A DNA stretch of 14,159 nucleotides, taken from positions 1 to 14,159 of the forward strand of contig JBAXED010000109.1 in the NCBI GenBank assembly GCA_037140615.1, written 5' to 3'. The position numbers and the translations under genes are program-made. Shown in pieces: positions 1-7,108 of the stretch. This DNA is from CAINVV01 sp037140615. Its GTDB lineage: Bacteria; Bacteroidota; Bacteroidia; Bacteroidales; Prolixibacteraceae. Numbering within the stretch: position 1 is the stretch's first letter; each line of letters starts with the position of its first letter. The notes below the pieces were generated by a model. It worked only from the letters and a program-made list of their open reading frames with translations, ran no database searches and had not been told where the DNA came from.

Positions 1-4
1 TGCC

Positions 5-1024
5 ATGACCCGAATCAGTTTTGAAGAGATGCAATCCACCATTAAATCGGCCTTCTGCCTGGCTGGTATGCCTGAGAAGAAAGCCGAAATCTGCGCAAAG
101 ATACACACTGAGACAAGCCGCGATGGTGTTTATTCCCATGGATTGAACCGCGTTGAAAGATTTGTGGAATATTTGGGTAAAAACTGGGTGGATCCTGATG
201 CAGATCCAACTCTGGAGCTGGCTATGGGCGCCATGGAAATCTACAACGGAAACCTGGGACCGGGTGTTCTCAGCTCTTTGTTTGCGATGAACAGGGCTAC
301 CGAACTGGCTTCGGCAAATGGATTTGGGATTGTAAGCATGAAGAATTCCACCCACTGGATGCGTGGCGGAACCTATGGCTGGCAGGCTGCTGAAAAGGGT
401 TTTGCCACAATTTGCTGGACCAATACAGAATCCTGCATGCCGGCCTGGGGCACTAAATTTGAATGCATTGGCAATAACCCGTTTATCATGGCTTTACCCA
501 GGGCGAGCGGTCCGCTGGTACTCGACATGGCCATGTCGCAATATTCATATGGAAAGCTGCAGGTTACCCGGCTGAAGAACGAGAAACTACCTTATCCTGG
601 AGGGTTCGACAAGGAAGGCCTGCTAACAGACGATCCGGGTGCCATTGAAGAGACGCGCCGACTTTTGCCGACAGGATTCTGGAAAGGCTCCGGATTGGCA
701 TTGATGCTGGATCTTTTTTCGGCACTATTATCGGGCGGACTTACCACTGCCGGAGTTGACAAGGCCGGGAAAGGAAACTGTGGAAGAAACTGTCAGGTGT
801 TTATCGCCTTTGATCCTTTGAAATTTAATGCTGAAGGATTTTTGGAACAGGCTATTCAGGAAACTATTGAACAGCTTAAATCCGCAACTCCTGCCAATGA
901 AGGAGATGAGATTCTTTATCCGGGAGAACAATCTTTGAGAAAGAGAAATGAGAACAATGAACTCGGAATCCCGGTGGACGATGGTGTTTGGGCAAATGTG
1001 CAGGGGCTGGCAAAAAGGTCTTAA
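5..1024 (+). CDS. dlgD: 2,3-diketo-L-gulonate reductase (YiaK/DlgD-like, Ldh2 family)
   Basis: This is a cytosolic NAD(P)H-dependent oxidoreductase of the malate/L-lactate/ureidoglycolate dehydrogenase (Ldh2) fold, which is unrelated to the Rossmann-type lactate dehydrogenases. It most resembles E. coli YiaK, which reduces 2,3-diketo-L-gulonate to 3-keto-L-gulonate. Visible matches are GVYSHG-NR (41-49, with the likely catalytic His46), NSTHWMRGGTYGWQAAEKG (114-132), ICWTN (136-140), a DMAMSQYSYG segment (174-183), LPTGFWKGSGL (221-231) and a C-terminal IPVDDGVWANVQ. At 339 residues it is close to the roughly 332 of YiaK. ATG at 5 gives an N-terminus (MTRISFEEM) that aligns with the start of YiaK, so the gene appears complete, but its promoter and ribosome site lie outside the window. 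coaX follows 69 nt downstream on the same strand. Substrate is inferred from similarity recalled from memory; another 2-keto sugar acid is possible. Confidence 0.9.
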   Translation: MTRISFEEMQSTIKSAFCLAGMPEKKAEICAKIHTETSRDGVYSHGLNRVERFVEYLGKNWVDPDADPTLELAMGAMEIYNGNLGPGVLSSLFAMNRATELASANGFGIVSMKNSTHWMRGGTYGWQAAEKGFATICWTNTESCMPAWGTKFECIGNNPFIMALPRASGPLVLDMAMSQYSYGKLQVTRLKNEKLPYPGGFDKEGLLTDDPGAIEETRRLLPTGFWKGSGLALMLDLFSALLSGGLTTAGVDKAGKGNCGRNCQVFIAFDPLKFNAEGFLEQAIQETIEQLKSATPANEGDEILYPGEQSLRKRNENNELGIPVDDGVWANVQGLAKRS

Positions 1025-1093
1025 ATTCCACTCATCTCTGAGAGGAGAAAAATTGTTTATTTTTAGACGAGTAGAAACGCAACTTTTAAGCAT

Positions 1094-1876
1094 ATGATTT
1101 TAACCATCGACATTGGCAACACCAACATTGTATTTGGGGTAAATAATCAGAATGAATGGCTGAAAATTTGGCGTATTCAGACCGATGTCGCGAAAACAGC
1201 AGATGAATATGAGGTCATCTTCCGATCCTTGTTTGACAGTTGCAGTATCTGCCAGATTGAAATTACCAAAACAGTCCTGAGCAGTGTGGTGCCCAGTCTT
1301 ATCAGACCATTTAAAGAGATGCTGGTCCATTTATTGGGTCATGCCCCGTTGCTGGTGGAGCCCGCTTTGTATGATAAATTGCCCATTGAGATCTTGAGTA
1401 GGGATGAAATAGGCACAGATATTGTGGCCGATGCCACAGCCGCTTTCATTCGCTATGGAGGGCCATGCATGGTGATCGATTTTGGAACGGCACTAACGTT
1501 TACGACGATCAACAAATCAGGCAAAATTTTGGGAGTTGCCATTACACCCGGTTTGCTGACTGCCTTAAAGTCCCTGACAGGAAACACGGCCCAGCTGAGA
1601 GATGTGCAGCTCGTGGCGCCTCCTTCTGTACTGGGTGATAATACGATCCACGCCATTCAGTCGGGAATTGTCTTGGGTTTCGCCGGACTGGTAGATTCCA
1701 TGGTAGCCAGGACAGAAAGCGAACTTTCAGAGAAGCTTACTGTGATCGCTACCGGCGGATTGTCGTCCGTCTTGCAAAATATCTCAGCCCGAATACAAAT
1801 CATCGACGAAAACCTGACGCTGGATGGGTTGAAATACATGGCAGATCATCTATGTGCACTCAAAACTAAAAGCTAA
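1094..1876 (+). CDS. coaX: Type III pantothenate kinase
   Basis: The product phosphorylates pantothenate, the first step of coenzyme A synthesis, in the cytosol, and belongs to the ASKHA (acetate and sugar kinase/Hsc70/actin) fold. It shows the phosphate-binding DIGNTN at residues 6-11, SSVVPSL (63-69), a GTDIVADATAAF segment (107-118) carrying the likely catalytic Asp109, IDFGTALTFTTI (128-139), ITPGL (150-154), GNTAQL (163-168), ATGG (219-222) and LTLDGL (241-246). The 260 residues are typical for CoaX. In many CoaX proteins the Asp is followed by Arg (GADR or GLDR), but here it is followed by Ile. ATG at 1094 puts DIGNT at the usual place. No good ribosome site is seen. A TATTTTTA at 1058-1065 loosely matches the Bacteroidota -7 element, but without a convincing -33 partner. 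The stop codon lies inside a 7-nt-period repeat. Confidence 0.95.
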   Translation: MILTIDIGNTNIVFGVNNQNEWLKIWRIQTDVAKTADEYEVIFRSLFDSCSICQIEITKTVLSSVVPSLIRPFKEMLVHLLGHAPLLVEPALYDKLPIEILSRDEIGTDIVADATAAFIRYGGPCMVIDFGTALTFTTINKSGKILGVAITPGLLTALKSLTGNTAQLRDVQLVAPPSVLGDNTIHAIQSGIVLGFAGLVDSMVARTESELSEKLTVIATGGLSSVLQNISARIQIIDENLTLDGLKYMADHLCALKTKS

Positions 1877-1914
1877 TAGCTAAAAACTATATTTACTTCA
1901 ACTAAAAACTATTC
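1864..1914. repeat. Imperfect 7-nt-period repeat across the coaX stop codon
   Basis: Successive 7-mers read AACTAAA (1864), AGCTAAT (1871), AGCTAAA (1878) and AACTATA (1885). After a 9-base interruption come ACTAAAA (1901) and ACTATTC (1908). The coaX TAA stop (1874-1876) is formed inside the second unit, so the last three residues (Thr-Lys-Ser) come from repeat sequence. The array fills most of the gap to satP at 1918. AT-rich sequence can look repetitive by chance, so this is weaker than the array at 13443-13498. Confidence 0.5.
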
Positions 1915-1917
1915 GAC

Positions 1918-2478
1918 ATGGAAAAAAAGATGGGAAATCCTGCAGTTGTAGGACTGGCAGGCTTCGGAATGACAACGATTTTACTCCAGTTTCACAACAT
2001 CGGACTCATGGGCCTCGGACCGGTTGTGGCCATGGGCTTCATTTTCGGAGGACTGGCTCAGCTGATTGCCGGCTTCCAGGAGCAGAAAACAGGAAACAAT
2101 TTTGGCTACAGTGCTTTTGTGGCCTATGGTAGTTTCTGGATTGGTTTGGGCATCATCTGGATGTTGAATTTTTACAAGATTTATGAATCAAGCACGACAG
2201 ATGTTGGGTTCTACCTTGTAGGCTGGACGCTTTACACGGCCATTATGTTTGTTGCCTCTTTGAGAATTCACAAAGCCATGGCTGTTACATTTTTCACGCT
2301 TTTGCTCGGTTTCGTGCTTTTGGATCTTGGCCATTTTTCCGATCCAATTTGGAACAAAGTTGCTGGATACGAACTTTTCGTTTGCGCCTTTTCTGCCTGG
2401 TACATGATGGCAGCTATCATCCTCAACGATGTCGCAGGCAAAACCATCCTGCCATTTGGAACACCGCTGGTAAAGTAA
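1918..2478 (+). CDS. satP: Acetate/succinate uptake transporter (GPR1/FUN34/YaaH family)
   Basis: This inner-membrane protein of the acetate uptake transporter family most resembles E. coli SatP (YaaH), which imports acetate and succinate. The signature NPAVVGLAGFGMTTILLQ (7-24) is present, followed by HNIG, AMGFIFGGLAQLIAG (38-52), GNNFGYSAFVAYGSFW (59-74) and a C-terminal LNDVAGKTILPFG (169-181). About six hydrophobic helices can be read across its 186 residues, matching the family. ATG at 1918 is used; a second Met at residue 5 (1930) would still leave the signature intact. It lies 41 nt after coaX, across a repeat, and its TAA overlaps the ATG of the antitoxin remnant (TAATG). The neighbouring CoA gene is only loosely related in function, and co-transcription is inferred from spacing alone. 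Confidence 0.93.
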   Translation: MEKKMGNPAVVGLAGFGMTTILLQFHNIGLMGLGPVVAMGFIFGGLAQLIAGFQEQKTGNNFGYSAFVAYGSFWIGLGIIWMLNFYKIYESSTTDVGFYLVGWTLYTAIMFVASLRIHKAMAVTFFTLLLGFVLLDLGHFSDPIWNKVAGYELFVCAFSAWYMMAAIILNDVAGKTILPFGTPLVK

Positions 2479-2603
2479 TGGAACCTGAAATGGATGAAAC
2501 GGAATACTTGCTTTCAAGCCATGCCAACCGTGAGATGTTGCTTGAATCCATCGATCAAGTTGAGAAGGGAGAATTAATTATTGTTAGCAATTATCATTAC
2601 TGA
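2478..2603 (+). pseudogene. Remnant of a YefM/Phd-type antitoxin (C-terminal part)
   Basis: A 41-codon frame opens with the ATG that overlaps the satP stop (TAATG). Residues 5-35 (MDETEYLLSSHANREMLLES, then IDQVEKGELII) match the C-terminal, toxin-neutralising tail of YefM antitoxins; E. coli YefM has [20 protein letters not shown] followed by IDSLKSGKG. The whole N-terminal DNA-binding Phd/YefM domain (about 50 residues) is absent, because the upstream sequence codes for the intact satP C-terminus. No YoeB/RelE-type toxin follows, since the convergent beta-propeller gene occupies the downstream DNA and overlaps the last 7 nt. I read it as a decayed fragment of a toxin-antitoxin locus. If it is translated, coupling to satP would be the route, and the peptide could still bind a YoeB-like toxin encoded elsewhere. 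The similarity is recalled, not computed. Confidence 0.7.
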
Positions 2604-4021
2604 TTTGTTGTCCCGATACACCAAATCTTTTTAACTCCTTTGAAAATATAGGCGTTATCGGTAATGGCAACGGATGCCCAAAACTTATCGTCGATAGCAT
2701 TTGAAGAAATTGTCTCAAAGCTTTTGCCCGCTTTGACAACCTGTGTGATGCCTTTTTCGTCGAAGAAATAAAGCTTGCCATTTTGAATCCATGGTGTAGA
2801 CCAGCATGCACCGACTTTCGGAACTTTTGTCTTGTAAACCAGATTCCCGGTGGCAGCTTCGAAACAAGTTAGATCGCCTCCACGGCCACCAACAATGTAA
2901 ATTAGTCCATCGTACAGCAACGGACTTGGATTATTTATATTGGCTTTCCGAACTGTCCATTTTACGCCGCTGCTAACCAATCCGCTGTCGGCCGGAGTGA
3001 TATCTCCCGATGCACCTGCCTTCACGCAAAAGAGATCGGTGATGATCTCCCGGCCTCCGGAGTTGCCCAGGTATATGTTCTCTTTGTCATAAACCGGACC
3101 AGCGATGGCTTGCTCTCCACCAATCTTGAGTTCCCATAAAAGATTTCCTGAAGCCGGATCGTATGAACGGGCCGTTTTGCCCATGGTGACAAGTTCAGTC
3201 CGGGTGTTATTTTTCCATATCACAGGAGTGCCGTAAGTCGTTAGCTCCTGCCGTTTTACTTTCCATTTTTCGATTCCTGTAGCAGCATCGAGGGCCATGA
3301 TCCACGAATCTTCTTCATTGTCATTTAACACATACAGGATATTGTTGAAGATAACCGGAGAGGAGCCGGTTCCCCAGTTTTTTTGGGTCTCTTTTGCTTC
3401 AATCTCTTTTTGCCAGAGCAGCTTGCCGTTCAAGTCATAACAGAAAAGACCATTCATTCCAAAATAGGCATACACCCTTTTGCCATCTGTCACAGGCGTT
3501 TCGCAGGCATAATTGCTAGCAGCATGCTTCCTGGCCTTAGGGCTACCTTTTCGGGCCACCTGTTTCCAAAGTTCTTTTCCTGTTTTCAGATCGAGGCAGG
3601 TAACCTCCCAGCGGTAAATTTCTTCCAGGTAACTATTGTCTACCGGAGGCGGTGGAGGAGGCGTTGCCGGTTTCGCGGCAGCTGTTGGATTTGTTGGAGT
3701 TGTGGCATCGGGTTGAGTTGGCGGAGGAGGAGGTGGTGGTGGAGGTGCAACAGGTTCTTTCCTTTTCTCCGCAAATACAGAAGTGACGAATATCTTGTCT
3801 CCATAAATAATAGGGGATGACCAACTTTCTCCCGGCATATCAAATGTCCATTTGACATTCAGATTGGTTCCCCAGGTCTCTGGAAGGTGGTTGCTTTTTG
3901 CAACCATGTTGTTTTCCGGTCCCCGGAATTGAGGCCAGTTGTTCTGACCGATGGAGACAATATTTGAACAGGCAAAAAGCGATACCAGCAATACTTTCCA
4001 GCGCCTATTTTTTTGAATCAT
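2597..4021 (-). CDS. Exported PQQ-type beta-propeller repeat protein
   Basis: This 474-residue protein has an N-terminal export signal (basic MIQKNRRWK, then a hydrophobic stretch, cleavage probably after SIGQ near residue 26). LFAC at 15-18 is a poor lipobox, so lipoprotein status is uncertain. The mature part opens with NWPQFRGPENN (27-37), the usual opening of PQQ-like/BamB-like propellers in Bacteroidota and Planctomycetota. Repeated blade motifs follow: CLDLKTGKELWK (142-153), CYDLNGKLLWQ, ALDAATGIEKWK, SYDPASGNLLWE and CFEAATGNLVYK. A proline-rich loop (about 90-126, with runs of nine and six Pro) interrupts an early blade. No quinoprotein dehydrogenase active site is evident to me, so a binding or scaffold role in the periplasm or outer membrane is more likely than catalysis. 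It is divergent from the acyl-CoA synthetase gene and convergent with satP. Confidence 0.85.
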   Translation of the reverse strand: MIQKNRRWKVLLVSLFACSNIVSIGQNNWPQFRGPENNMVAKSNHLPETWGTNLNVKWTFDMPGESWSSPIIYGDKIFVTSVFAEKRKEPVAPPPPPPPPPTQPDATTPTNPTAAAKPATPPPPPPVDNSYLEEIYRWEVTCLDLKTGKELWKQVARKGSPKARKHAASNYACETPVTDGKRVYAYFGMNGLFCYDLNGKLLWQKEIEAKETQKNWGTGSSPVIFNNILYVLNDNEEDSWIMALDAATGIEKWKVKRQELTTYGTPVIWKNNTRTELVTMGKTARSYDPASGNLLWELKIGGEQAIAGPVYDKENIYLGNSGGREIITDLFCVKAGASGDITPADSGLVSSGVKWTVRKANINNPSPLLYDGLIYIVGGRGGDLTCFEAATGNLVYKTKVPKVGACWSTPWIQNGKLYFFDEKGITQVVKAGKSFETISSNAIDDKFWASVAITDNAYIFKGVKKIWCIGTTNQ

Positions 4022-4038
4022 AGCAATTTATTAAAATG

Positions 4039-4068
4039 ATAAAGTAAGAACAGTTTAAAAATAAACAA
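4039..4068 (-). promoter_or_regulatory. Possible Bacteroidota-type promoter for the beta-propeller gene
   Basis: On the minus strand, TTG (4068-4066) is followed after 19 nt by TACTTTAT (4046-4039), a partial match to the Bacteroidota -33/-7 pattern (TTG, then TAnnTTTG). It would leave a leader of only about 10 nt before the ATG at 4021. The match to the -7 element is imperfect and the region is AT-rich, so chance is a real alternative. Confidence 0.22.
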
Positions 4069-4075
4069 CTTGTTT
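4063..4075. promoter_or_regulatory. Perfect 6-1-6 inverted repeat in a divergent promoter region
   Basis: AAACAA-C-TTGTTT is a perfect dyad in the gap between the divergent beta-propeller and acyl-CoA synthetase genes. It overlaps the TTG of the proposed minus-strand promoter, where a repressor could act on one or both genes. AT-rich dyads of this size are not rare, so this is only a candidate operator. Confidence 0.22.
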
Positions 4076-4218
4076 GAATTCATCTGCATGGGATTTGTTT
4101 ATTTATTGTTAAAAGATCAAAGTGATGTTTTGGCTGATCTGGCATGCAAAAAATTGAAGATGTTTTAGTATTTTTAAAATCTGCACTTGCATCGTTGAAC
4201 CCCTATTATTCAGAACCT

Positions 4219-5859
4219 ATGAAGCACGATCATCTCATTGGAATTTATGTACAATCATTCCGGGACAATTGGTTGAAGCCTGCTTTTTCCGATTTTCAGG
4301 GATCTACAGTTACCTATGGCGAGTCAGCACAGATTATACGCCAGATTCATTGCTATTTGAGGGAAAGTGGTGTTAAGAAAGGCGATAAAATTGCAATATT
4401 GGGACGAAATTCATCCAACTGGGCCATTTCATGTCTGGCAGTTTCCGGGTACGGAGGCGTTACTGTTCCGGTCTTGCCGGATTTTAATCCTGAAGACATT
4501 CATCACATCCTGCTTCATTCTGAATCTTGCTTCCTATTTGCAGCTGAAACGTTGTTTGAAAAGCTCGATCAAAAGAAAATTCCAGGAATCAAAGGGGTTG
4601 TGGGACTGACCGATTTTTCACCCCTTATGTTTCAGTCAGCAGATGATAAGGAGCTTTGGAAGAAGTGTTTTACAGAGAAGCACGCCGGAAAATCTGCTCC
4701 CGATAATTTCGAACTGACCGAATATGACAACGAAGATTTGAGCGTCCTTTCCTATACCAGCGGCACATCCGGATTTTCAAAGGGAGTCATGATTCCGGCG
4801 AGAAGTTTGCTCTCAAACATTGTTTATGCTCAGGAACACATGCCGCTGCAAGCCGGCGACAAGATTGTCTCGTTCCTTCCTATGGCGCATGTATTTGGTT
4901 TATTGTTCGAATTTCTCTTTCCCGTTTCGGTGGGATGTCATGTCACATTTCTGACAAAACCGCCTACGCCGCAACTGATTATCAAAGCATTCCAGGAGGT
5001 AAAACCAAGGTTGATTCTGTCTGTTCCGCTGGTCATCGAAAAAATATACAGGAAGCGCATTCTTCCTGCACTGGAAAAGCCGATGGTCAAATTCCTGCTC
5101 AAAGTACCCGGGATACAGCTTCTTTTGCACAAGAAAGTCAGGGCTAGCCTGGTCGAAACCTTCGGCGGCAATTTCCACGAAATCGTCATCGGTGGGGCAC
5201 CGCTGAATCATGAGGTCGAGGCTTTTTTCAGAAAAATCAAATTCCCGTTCACGATCGGTTATGGGATGACCGAATGCGGTCCCCTGATTTCGTATGAGCC
5301 CTGGAATACTTTCCGATCCTCCTCAGCCGGAAAACTCGTCGACAGGACGGAAGTTCGCATCGACTCCAAAGATCCCTATAACCAGGTGGGCGAAATTCTG
5401 GTGAAAGGCGACAACGTCATGATGGGCTACTACAAAAATGAAAAGGCAACGTCAGATGCCATCGACAGCGATGGTTGGCTGCACACCGGTGATCTTGGCG
5501 TGATCGATAAGGAGAATTTTATTTACATCCGTGGAAGGTGCAAAAACATGCTTTTGGGTGCCTCCGGCCAAAATATCTATCCCGAAGAGATGGAGGCAAA
5601 ACTCTGCAATTATCCCTTTGTGATGGAATGTGTGATCACAGAACGAGATGGGAAAATGATTGCTTTTGTCTATGCTGATCCTGAATTGGTAGAGGCTGAG
5701 AAGGCCGATGAATCCAGGATGAAGGGGATTATGGCCGATAATTTGAGACATGTGAACAAGGAACTTCCAAAGTTTGCGCAGCTAAGTTCCATCCAATTGG
5801 TCGACAAAGAATTCGAAAAAACGCCTAAAAAGAATATCAAGCGATATTTGTACACGTAA
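4219..5859 (+). CDS. Long-chain fatty acid-CoA ligase (AMP-forming)
   Basis: An ANL-superfamily adenylating enzyme, it probably activates fatty acids to acyl-CoA through acyl-AMP, at the cytosolic membrane face. Numbered from Met 4219 (546 residues), it shows YTSGTSGFSKGV (A3, 179-190), LPMAHVFG (220-227), GGAPLN (325-330), GYGMTECGP (A5, 347-355), GWLHTGDLG (A7, 419-427), RGRCKNMLLGASGQNIYPEE (438-457) and a C-terminal KTPKKNIKRYLY. The frame extends up to ATG 4144, but I prefer 4219 because MKHDHLIGIYVQSFRDNW resembles the usual N-terminus of Bacteroidota ligases and the extra 25 codons are AT-rich like the intergenic DNA. In the A10 motif (usually TPTGKIKR) the canonical catalytic Lys position reads Asn, with Lys on either side. 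Chain length is not predictable from sequence. The oxidoreductase gene follows closely. Confidence 0.9.
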   Translation: MKHDHLIGIYVQSFRDNWLKPAFSDFQGSTVTYGESAQIIRQIHCYLRESGVKKGDKIAILGRNSSNWAISCLAVSGYGGVTVPVLPDFNPEDIHHILLHSESCFLFAAETLFEKLDQKKIPGIKGVVGLTDFSPLMFQSADDKELWKKCFTEKHAGKSAPDNFELTEYDNEDLSVLSYTSGTSGFSKGVMIPARSLLSNIVYAQEHMPLQAGDKIVSFLPMAHVFGLLFEFLFPVSVGCHVTFLTKPPTPQLIIKAFQEVKPRLILSVPLVIEKIYRKRILPALEKPMVKFLLKVPGIQLLLHKKVRASLVETFGGNFHEIVIGGAPLNHEVEAFFRKIKFPFTIGYGMTECGPLISYEPWNTFRSSSAGKLVDRTEVRIDSKDPYNQVGEILVKGDNVMMGYYKNEKATSDAIDSDGWLHTGDLGVIDKENFIYIRGRCKNMLLGASGQNIYPEEMEAKLCNYPFVMECVITERDGKMIAFVYADPELVEAEKADESRMKGIMADNLRHVNKELPKFAQLSSIQLVDKEFEKTPKKNIKRYLYT

Positions 5860-5915
5860 AGATGAGCTAGTAACTCATTTTGATTCTAATCAACAAACCA
5901 TTTTATTACGTCTCA

Positions 5916-7034
5916 TTGAAAAAGCACCAATTAGTAAGAATTTTACTCGGCGCAATGATTTTTTTGACTGGATGTCAAATTTCAGCCTCGGCTGTTCAGA
6001 AACCAATCCGGCTGGCCGTAGCAGGGATGACCCACGGTCACATCTCCTTTATTCTGGGACGGGCCAACAAAGGAGATTTTGAGTTGGTTGGGGTATTCGA
6101 GCCAAACCAGGTTTTGGTTGAAAAATTGGCTAAGAGGTATAAATTCTCTGAAAATATTGCCTTCAAAAATCTGGAAGAGATGCTTGACAAGGTAAAACCG
6201 GAAGCAGTGGTCGCTTTTGGTTCTATTTTCGATCACCTGGCCGTTGTTGAGGCGTGCGCTCCAAGAGGTATTCATGTGATGGTAGAAAAACCTTTGGCAG
6301 TTAGCATGAAACATGCAAGTCGCATGGCTGAACTTGCACGGAAATACAATATCCATTTGCTGACGGATTACGAGACCTCCTGGTATCCTACAACGTCAAA
6401 GGCTTTTAAAATGGTTGGAGAGGATGGTTTCGTCGGTAAACTCCGAAAAGTTGTCATCCATGACGGTCACCAGGGGCCGAAAGAAATAGGATGCGATCCG
6501 GTTTTTCTGGAGTGGCTATCTGATCCAATTTTGAACGGTGGAGGGGCAATTGTGGATTTTGGATGCTATGGCGCCAATCTGATGACCGCCCTGACCAACG
6601 GCGAAAAGCCGACCTCAGTTTCGGCAATTACGCGACAGTTCAAACCGGAAGTCTATCCAAAAGTAGATGATGAAGCGACCATAATTGTCTCGTATCCAGG
6701 TTCTCAGTGCATTATTCAGGCTTCCTGGAACTGGCCCTTTAGCAGGAAGGACATGGAAATTTATGGTGATCAGGGCTATGTCTTGGCTGACAATAAGAAC
6801 GCCCTACGCCTGAGAGGGAAAGGGATGGCTGCCGAGAAATCAGAAACTGTGACAGCTACAGATGTGGCAGTTTACGAAGATCCGTTTTGCTATTTTGCGG
6901 ATGTGATTTGGGGGAAAATTACCGTGCAGAAATATGGTGTTTACTCCCTGGAGAACAATCTTCGGGTGGTAGAAATTCTGGATGCTGCAAGGCAATCGGC
7001 CAAAACTGGGAAAAGCGTTTTACTCAGAGATTAA
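5916..7034 (+). CDS. Gfo/Idh/MocA-family oxidoreductase with lipoprotein signal
   Basis: This belongs to the Gfo/Idh/MocA family of NAD(P)-dependent sugar dehydrogenases and related enzymes. No ATG lies upstream of the export signal. The frame opens after a TAA at 5871, with TTG codons at 5880 and 5916. I chose TTG 5916 because it gives MKKHQLVRILLGAMIFLTGC, a textbook lipoprotein signal with lipobox LTGC and lipidated Cys20. From that start (372 residues) the nucleotide-binding region reads AVAGMTHGH (34-42) instead of GxGxxG, the family EKP lies at 124-126, and a GGGAIVDFGCYG segment follows. Lipobox and start codon point to a periplasm-facing, membrane-anchored protein, where free NAD is not expected. 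Exported family members are known, some with tightly bound cofactor (the GH109 glycosidases). Substrate is unknown. A start at 5880 would add 12 residues before the signal. Confidence 0.82.
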   Translation: MKKHQLVRILLGAMIFLTGCQISASAVQKPIRLAVAGMTHGHISFILGRANKGDFELVGVFEPNQVLVEKLAKRYKFSENIAFKNLEEMLDKVKPEAVVAFGSIFDHLAVVEACAPRGIHVMVEKPLAVSMKHASRMAELARKYNIHLLTDYETSWYPTTSKAFKMVGEDGFVGKLRKVVIHDGHQGPKEIGCDPVFLEWLSDPILNGGGAIVDFGCYGANLMTALTNGEKPTSVSAITRQFKPEVYPKVDDEATIIVSYPGSQCIIQASWNWPFSRKDMEIYGDQGYVLADNKNALRLRGKGMAAEKSETVTATDVAVYEDPFCYFADVIWGKITVQKYGVYSLENNLRVVEILDAARQSAKTGKSVLLRD

Positions 7035-7108
7035 GAGAATTTGCCGGAATTCCTTAACACGTAACAATACTTGCTGCGCATGAATGTTGAGGAAGGCGTT
7101 ACCTGCAA

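Noticed and set aside
2349..2477. In-frame upstream extension of the antitoxin remnant
   Set aside because: This stretch encodes the conserved satP C-terminus in another frame, and the extended peptide shows no YefM N-terminal similarity.
3383..3820. 145-codon open frame opposite the beta-propeller gene, rich in Arg and Trp
   Set aside because: It is the antisense of the polyproline region (Pro codons read as Arg/Trp/Gly) and has no family features.
4144..4218. N-terminal extension of the acyl-CoA synthetase from ATG 4144
   Set aside because: The 25 codons are AT-rich like the intergenic DNA and precede what looks like the usual family N-terminus at Met 4219; kept only as an alternative start.
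5862..5880. Small hairpin ATGAG...CTCAT followed by TTTT after the acyl-CoA synthetase stop, considered as a terminator
   Set aside because: The stem is only 5 bp, AT-rich, with a 7-nt loop, and the T run is short; too weak to call.
7035..7108. GAATT...AATTC dyad in the convergent gap, considered as a bidirectional terminator
   Set aside because: Five-base AT-rich stem with no T run on either side.
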